In this document: positions 60,215 to 64,000 of the stretch, piece after piece
Numbering within the stretch: position 1 is the stretch's first letter
Layout of the letters: each line of letters opens with the position of its first letter
Assembly (NCBI RefSeq): GCF_014653215.1
Contig: NZ_BNAI01000002.1
Location: forward strand, 62,001-126,000
Reading direction: 5' to 3'
DNA: 64,000 nt
Source: Pseudolysinimonas yzui
GTDB lineage: Bacteria > Actinomycetota > Actinomycetes > Actinomycetales > Microbacteriaceae
Made by a program: the position numbers and the translations under genes
Notes under the pieces: model-generated
Database searches by the model: none
What the model was told of the DNA's origin: nothing
What the model saw: only the letters and a program-made list of their open reading frames with translations

Positions 60215-60934
60215 ATGTCCGCGAAGGCGAAACGGTTCACGTCGAGAGGGCGTGCGGCCGCTCGGTTCGTCGCCCAGCGCGGATTGCTCGTGCCGGTGGC
60301 CTGGTCGACCGTCAAGGTCGAGGTGCACGGCGTCAAGAAACTGAAGAAGGTCGGCAAGGCGTTCATCGTCATCGCCAACCACTCCAGCCACCTCGATGCC
60401 CCGCTCATCCTCGGGTCGCTGCCGATGCGCATGTCGCGCTACCTCGCCGCCGGGGCCGCGGCCGACTACTTCTTCGACGTCTGGTGGCGGCGCGGGCTGA
60501 CCGGCCTGTTCTTCAACGCCTTCCCCGTCGACCGCAGCGGCGTCAACCCGCGCAGCGTGAGCGCCAAGGTGCTGCTGCAGAAGGGCGTGCCGCTGCTGGT
60601 CTTCCCCGAAGGCACCCGGGCGAAGGACTACCGCAAGCGCGGGCACTTCAAGCCCGGCGCCGCCGCTCTCGCCATCTCCACGGGTGTGCCCATCATTCCC
60701 GTCGCCCTGGTCGGAGCCGGTCGCGCCCACCCGCGCGGCAGCAAATGGCCCAAGCCGGGTCGGCTCCCGGTCGGCGTCGTCTACGGTGACCCGATGTTCG
60801 CGCGTCCCGGCGAAGTGCCCAACGACTTCATGGCGCGCATCAAAGCCGAGATCGAAAGCCTGCTCGCCGAGCACAGTCCCCGTATCCTGGGCTCCGACGC
60901 CCCGCCCGCCCCCGAAGAAGGACCGAAGTCATGA
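60215..60934 (+). CDS. PlsC-type lysophospholipid/glycerolipid acyltransferase
   Basis: A 239-residue acyltransferase with the four-block PlsC signature: NHSSHLDAP (HX4D), then FNAFPVDRSG, LVFPEGTRAKDYR and VPIIPVALVG. It acylates a glycerol- or dihydroxyacetone-phosphate backbone at the membrane surface. The ATG at 60215 is chosen because AAAAGGAG lies six bases upstream; a GTG at 60179 overlapping the SDR stop is the alternative and would add 12 residues. Its end overlaps the AGPS-like gene by four bases. In this cluster it could make acyl-DHAP for exchange or acylate the ether lipid at sn-2. Confidence 0.88.
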   Translation: MSAKAKRFTSRGRAAARFVAQRGLLVPVAWSTVKVEVHGVKKLKKVGKAFIVIANHSSHLDAPLILGSLPMRMSRYLAAGAAADYFFDVWWRRGLTGLFFNAFPVDRSGVNPRSVSAKVLLQKGVPLLVFPEGTRAKDYRKRGHFKPGAAALAISTGVPIIPVALVGAGRAHPRGSKWPKPGRLPVGVVYGDPMFARPGEVPNDFMARIKAEIESLLAEHSPRILGSDAPPAPEEGPKS

Positions 60935-62652
60935 CCGACGCCAGGAACAACCAGGTGAGCCATATGAAGTGGTGGGGCTGGGGCCTGGACGGGGTGGGGT
61001 TCCACTGGGAAGACAAACCCGGCTTCGCGCCGTTCGTGCTGAAGGCCGTCGGCCTCGACCTGCACACCGCGCAGCCGGTGCCCGAGCCGTCGTTCGCCGA
61101 CCTCAAGGTGCCGAAGTCGAAAGCCACCGCGACCTTCACCGGAGCGCTCGCCGGCATCGTCGGCGAAGACGACGTCACGACCGACGACCTGGAGCGGGTC
61201 GTGCACACCTACGGCAAGAGCCTGCGCGACCTGGTGCGCATCCGCACCCACAAGATCGAACGGCTCCCCGACGTCGTGGTCTACCCCGACGACGAGGCCG
61301 AGATCCAGAAGGTCGTGGATGCCGTGGTCGCCGCCGACGCGGTGCTTATCCCGTTCGGTGGGGGCAGCAACATCGCCGGATCGCTCGAGCCGCGCGCCGA
61401 CGAGAAGCGCATCGTCGTCTCGCTCGATCTCGGTCGCCTCAACAAGGTGCTCGACATCGACGAGGAGTCGGGCATCGCCCGCATCCAGGCGGGGGCGCTC
61501 GGGCCGCACCTCGAGAAGCAGCTGAACGACAAGGGCTGGACGATCGGGCACTTCCCCGACTCGTTCACGCACTCCTCGATCGGCGGCTGGGTCGCCACCC
61601 GGTCCTCGGGCATGCAGAGCGACAAGTACGGCGACATCGCCGAGATCGCCCGCGGCATGCGCGTCGTGCGCCCCGGCGGCACCCTCGTCATCCGCGCCCT
61701 GCCGTCGACCTCGTCGGGGCCGAGCGTGCGCGAGATGATCCTCGGCAGCGAGGGCCGTCTCGGCGTCATCACCGAGGTGACCGCCCAGGTGCACCGCATC
61801 CCGGCGAAACGCGACGTGTACGCGTACTTCTTCCCGAACATCGAGGCGGGCTTCGCGGCGATGCAGGAGATTTCCGAATCGGACGCCACCCCGTCGATCA
61901 CGCGCGTCTCCGACGCCCGCGAGACGGGCTTCTCGCTCGCGACGAGCAAGAGCCGCAAGGGCCTCGACAAGTTCCTGGCCGGCACCGTTCTCCCGGGCCT
62001 GATGAAGCGCAAGGGCTGGGCGAAACAGCCCGGCGGTCTCGAGAACATCTGCCTGTCGTTCATCGGCTTCGAGGGTTCGGTCGAGCACGCGAAGCGGCAG
62101 AAGAAGCTCGTGGATGCCATCGTGAAGAAGCACAACGGCATGGGCGTCGGCACCGGCCCCGGCGTGCTCTACGACCAGAAGAAGTTCGACACCCCGTACC
62201 TGCGCGACTTCCTGCTCGACCGGGGCGCCGCGGGCGACGTCTCCGAGACGGCGGGGCCGTGGTCGAAGCTCGCCGACCTGCACGCCGGGGCGTATGCCGC
62301 CGCGAACGCGGCCTACGAGAAGATCGGCCGCAAGGGCTGGATCATGTCGCACCTCTCGCACTCGTACCACTCGGGGGCGTGCCTGTACTTCACCTTCGCG
62401 TTCGTCGGCGGCGACGACATGCTCGGCGAGTACGACGTCGTGAAGTCGGCGATCCAGCAGTCGTTCATCGACAACGGCGGAACGCTCTCGCATCACCACG
62501 GCGTCGGCCTGGAGCACTCGCCGTGGCTGGAGCAGGACATCTCTCCGGAGGGCGTCAAGGTGATGCGCGGGCTGTTCGCGGTGACCGACCCGGGTGAGAA
62601 CCTCAACCCGCGCAAGATCGTCGCCGACGTGCGGGAGTCCATCTCTCGGTGA
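60931..62652 (+). CDS. agpS: Alkylglycerone-phosphate synthase-like FAD enzyme
   Basis: A 573-residue flavoprotein of the VAO family that closely follows eukaryotic alkyl-DHAP synthase. It shares the opening KWWGWG, the FAD-binding PFGGGSNIAGS (Pro141 onward), IGHFPDSFTHSSIGGWVATR, GSEGRLGVITEVT, HSYHSGACLYFTFAF (Tyr479, His480) and the His-rich loop SHHHGVG (His521-523). That enzyme exchanges the acyl chain of acyl-DHAP for a fatty alcohol, creating the ether bond. A generic glycolate-oxidase-like FAD protein is the alternative, but the His-rich loop and the fatty acyl reductase nearby support AGPS. It is coupled to the acyltransferase gene by ATGA. Confidence 0.88.
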   Translation: MTDARNNQVSHMKWWGWGLDGVGFHWEDKPGFAPFVLKAVGLDLHTAQPVPEPSFADLKVPKSKATATFTGALAGIVGEDDVTTDDLERVVHTYGKSLRDLVRIRTHKIERLPDVVVYPDDEAEIQKVVDAVVAADAVLIPFGGGSNIAGSLEPRADEKRIVVSLDLGRLNKVLDIDEESGIARIQAGALGPHLEKQLNDKGWTIGHFPDSFTHSSIGGWVATRSSGMQSDKYGDIAEIARGMRVVRPGGTLVIRALPSTSSGPSVREMILGSEGRLGVITEVTAQVHRIPAKRDVYAYFFPNIEAGFAAMQEISESDATPSITRVSDARETGFSLATSKSRKGLDKFLAGTVLPGLMKRKGWAKQPGGLENICLSFIGFEGSVEHAKRQKKLVDAIVKKHNGMGVGTGPGVLYDQKKFDTPYLRDFLLDRGAAGDVSETAGPWSKLADLHAGAYAAANAAYEKIGRKGWIMSHLSHSYHSGACLYFTFAFVGGDDMLGEYDVVKSAIQQSFIDNGGTLSHHHGVGLEHSPWLEQDISPEGVKVMRGLFAVTDPGENLNPRKIVADVRESISR

Positions 62653-62665
62653 CGGTCGTCACCCG

Positions 62666-64000
62666 GTGAACGACCTGGGCGAGCGCAACCAGACCCGCGC
62701 GGCAGCGATGGCAGCCGACCTGGCCGACGTCCGTCGCGCCCTCGACCGCTTCGCGATCGGCTACCTGCTCGTGCGGGGTGACGACGATCGACCGGTCATC
62801 GCGGTGGATCGCGCGGGGCGGCCTCAGCTGGAAGCCGCATTCGCCGCCGATTTCGCCGGGCTGCCGTTCTACGCGCGGGTCGACGAGAGCGGGAAGCGCT
62901 CGGAACGTCGGCTCGCATCCGGTCTGCCGCTCGGCGCCGAGGCCGAGCTGTTCCTGCTCTACCGGCGGCGTCCCCGCGAGTCGCGGGCGGGGTGGAAGGT
63001 CGCCGAGGCCGCGGTGCGGCTCGAGCTGTGGACGTTCGACGCCGACGAGATCGTGGCGCCCCGTGCGAACGCGCTGACCCGTCGCCGCATCCCCCGGGCG
63101 GATGCCGTCGAGACCTCGGTCTCGCGCGGCGGTCAGGACTGGCCGACCCTCGCCGGCATGTTCGACGATCACGCCGACGACGTGGACTTCGACATCGACA
63201 TGGTGTTCTCCTGGGTCGACGGCAGCGAGCCGGGATACCTCGAGGAACGCCGCCGCTGGAGCACCCTCAGCGGCCTCGACGCCGACACCGGCCCGGCCCG
63301 GTACCGCCAGATCGACGAACTGCGCTACGCCCTGCGCAGCGTGCACGCCTTCGCGCCCTGGGTGCGGCGCATCTTCGTCGCCAGCGACTCCCCGGCGCCG
63401 GCCTGGCTCGACCCGGCGCATCCGCGGGTGACCTTCGTGCGCAGCGAGGAGTTCTTCGCCGACACCGGGATGCTGCCGACCTTCAACTCGCACGCGATCG
63501 AGAGCCAGGTGCACCGCATCCCCGGCCTCGCCGAGCACTTCCTCTACTCCAACGACGACATGTTCTTCGGCCGTCCGATGACGCCCGCGATGTTCTTCTC
63601 GCCGGGCGGGATCTCCCGATTCGTCGAAGCCACCGTGCGCATCGGCCTCGGCGAGTCCGACCCGGTGCGCACTGGCCACGACAACGCGATGCGGGTCAAC
63701 CGGGCGCTGCTGCGGGAACGATTCGGCCGTACCATCACCCGGCACCTGGAGCACACCGCCGCCCCGATGCGCCGCAGCGTGCTGGCGGAACTCGAGCAGG
63801 AGTTCCCCGCCGACTTCGCCCGAACGGCCGCGTCGCGGTTCCGGTCGGGCGACGACATCTCGGTCACCAACTCGCTGTATCACTACTACGCGCTGCTCAC
63901 CGGGCGAGCGGTGACCCAGACGGCTCTGCGCGTGCTCTACGTCGAGACGACCCTCGCCCGCAGCGCGGCGCTGCTGCGCCGCCTGGAGCGCCGGCGCCAG
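62666..64000 (+). CDS. Stealth-family sugar-phosphate transferase (3' end outside the window)
   Basis: The first 445 residues of a Stealth protein. Conserved regions are visible in order: CR1 (IDMVFSWVDGSEPGY), CR2 (ELRYALRSVHAFAPWVRRIF, then MLPTFNSHAIESQVHRI and HFLYSNDDMFFG) and CR3 (HDNAMRVNRALLRERFG). CR4 may begin near the edge. Stealth enzymes transfer sugar-1-phosphate units to make phosphodiester-linked capsules or cell-wall glycans. The N-terminal 160 residues are variable. The start is GTG at 62666, 13 bases after the AGPS-like gene, so both are probably cotranscribed. No ribosome site is obvious. Confidence 0.85.
   Translation, partial: MNDLGERNQTRAAAMAADLADVRRALDRFAIGYLLVRGDDDRPVIAVDRAGRPQLEAAFAADFAGLPFYARVDESGKRSERRLASGLPLGAEAELFLLYRRRPRESRAGWKVAEAAVRLELWTFDADEIVAPRANALTRRRIPRADAVETSVSRGGQDWPTLAGMFDDHADDVDFDIDMVFSWVDGSEPGYLEERRRWSTLSGLDADTGPARYRQIDELRYALRSVHAFAPWVRRIFVASDSPAPAWLDPAHPRVTFVRSEEFFADTGMLPTFNSHAIESQVHRIPGLAEHFLYSNDDMFFGRPMTPAMFFSPGGISRFVEATVRIGLGESDPVRTGHDNAMRVNRALLRERFGRTITRHLEHTAAPMRRSVLAELEQEFPADFARTAASRFRSGDDISVTNSLYHYYALLTGRAVTQTALRVLYVETTLARSAALLRRLERRRQ

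Noticed and set aside
60781-62517. Long minus-strand frame across the AGPS-like gene
   Set aside because: The plus-strand product has strong family motifs throughout, so the antisense frame is a composition artefact.

Overview
The window is high-GC actinobacterial DNA. Several traits point to Microbacteriaceae: many GTG starts, 4-base stop/start overlaps throughout operons, binding-protein-dependent sugar transporters with no local ATPase, a paa cluster of actinobacterial layout, and frequent use of the hexamer GGATGC inside genes. I infer the family from these traits; no 16S gene is present.

Region 1 (1-8842) is a patchwork accessory segment. It starts with the N-terminal part of a pyruvate formate-lyase gene. 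A broken alpha/beta hydrolase, a membrane-anchored sulfite-oxidase-like molybdoenzyme, an IS256-type transposase scrap joined to a nuclease-like gene, an SRPBCC protein, a second nuclease-like protein, a two-gene ABC-2 exporter, a P-loop protein and a small SHOCT membrane protein follow. It ends at a 60-base 3' fragment of a tRNA-Ser(GCU) gene, which looks like the duplicated attachment site of an integrated element.

Region 2 (8.9-29.4 kb) is aromatic and acyl-CoA catabolism. It holds a flavin-dependent oxygenase with a divergent ring-cleavage VOC dioxygenase and an operator between them, a branched-chain 2-oxoacid dehydrogenase operon (E1a, E1b, E2) with its Lrp-type regulator, and the phenylacetate pathway (paaABCDEG, paaI, a TetR regulator, paaZ, a second thioesterase, paaH, paaF). 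A 22-base operator lies before both paaA/paaI and paaFH. A large LuxR-type ATPase regulator, a GyrI-like protein, a membrane protein and tRNA-Arg(ACG) follow.

Region 3 (29.4-55.2 kb) is carbohydrate and nucleoside use. A TetR gene faces a GH78 rhamnosidase, a FAD monooxygenase and a GH39-like protein. After a GGDEF protein come a nucleoside hydrolase, a LacI regulator and a ribokinase that share an operator. From 40.3 to 55.2 kb, a sugar ABC transporter, a GH13-like surface enzyme, an ADP-ribosylglycohydrolase-like protein, ThuA, two xylose-isomerase-like proteins, an MDR dehydrogenase, three Gfo/Idh/MocA oxidoreductases and one unknown protein form three transcription units. Each unit carries copies of a GCAAATCCATTTGC operator, and the locus ends with its own LacI gene. 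The enzyme set suggests redox-based cleavage of glycosides.

Region 4 (55.3-64 kb) is the most interesting part. Two divergent operons encode a complete diiron ferritin-like protein, a fatty acyl reductase fused to a HAD phosphatase, a second ferritin-like protein with its iron ligands altered, an SDR, a PlsC acyltransferase and an alkylglycerone-phosphate-synthase-like flavoprotein. This is the gene set expected for ether lipids, possibly plasmalogens, in an aerobic actinobacterium. A Stealth-family phosphotransferase gene runs off the right edge.
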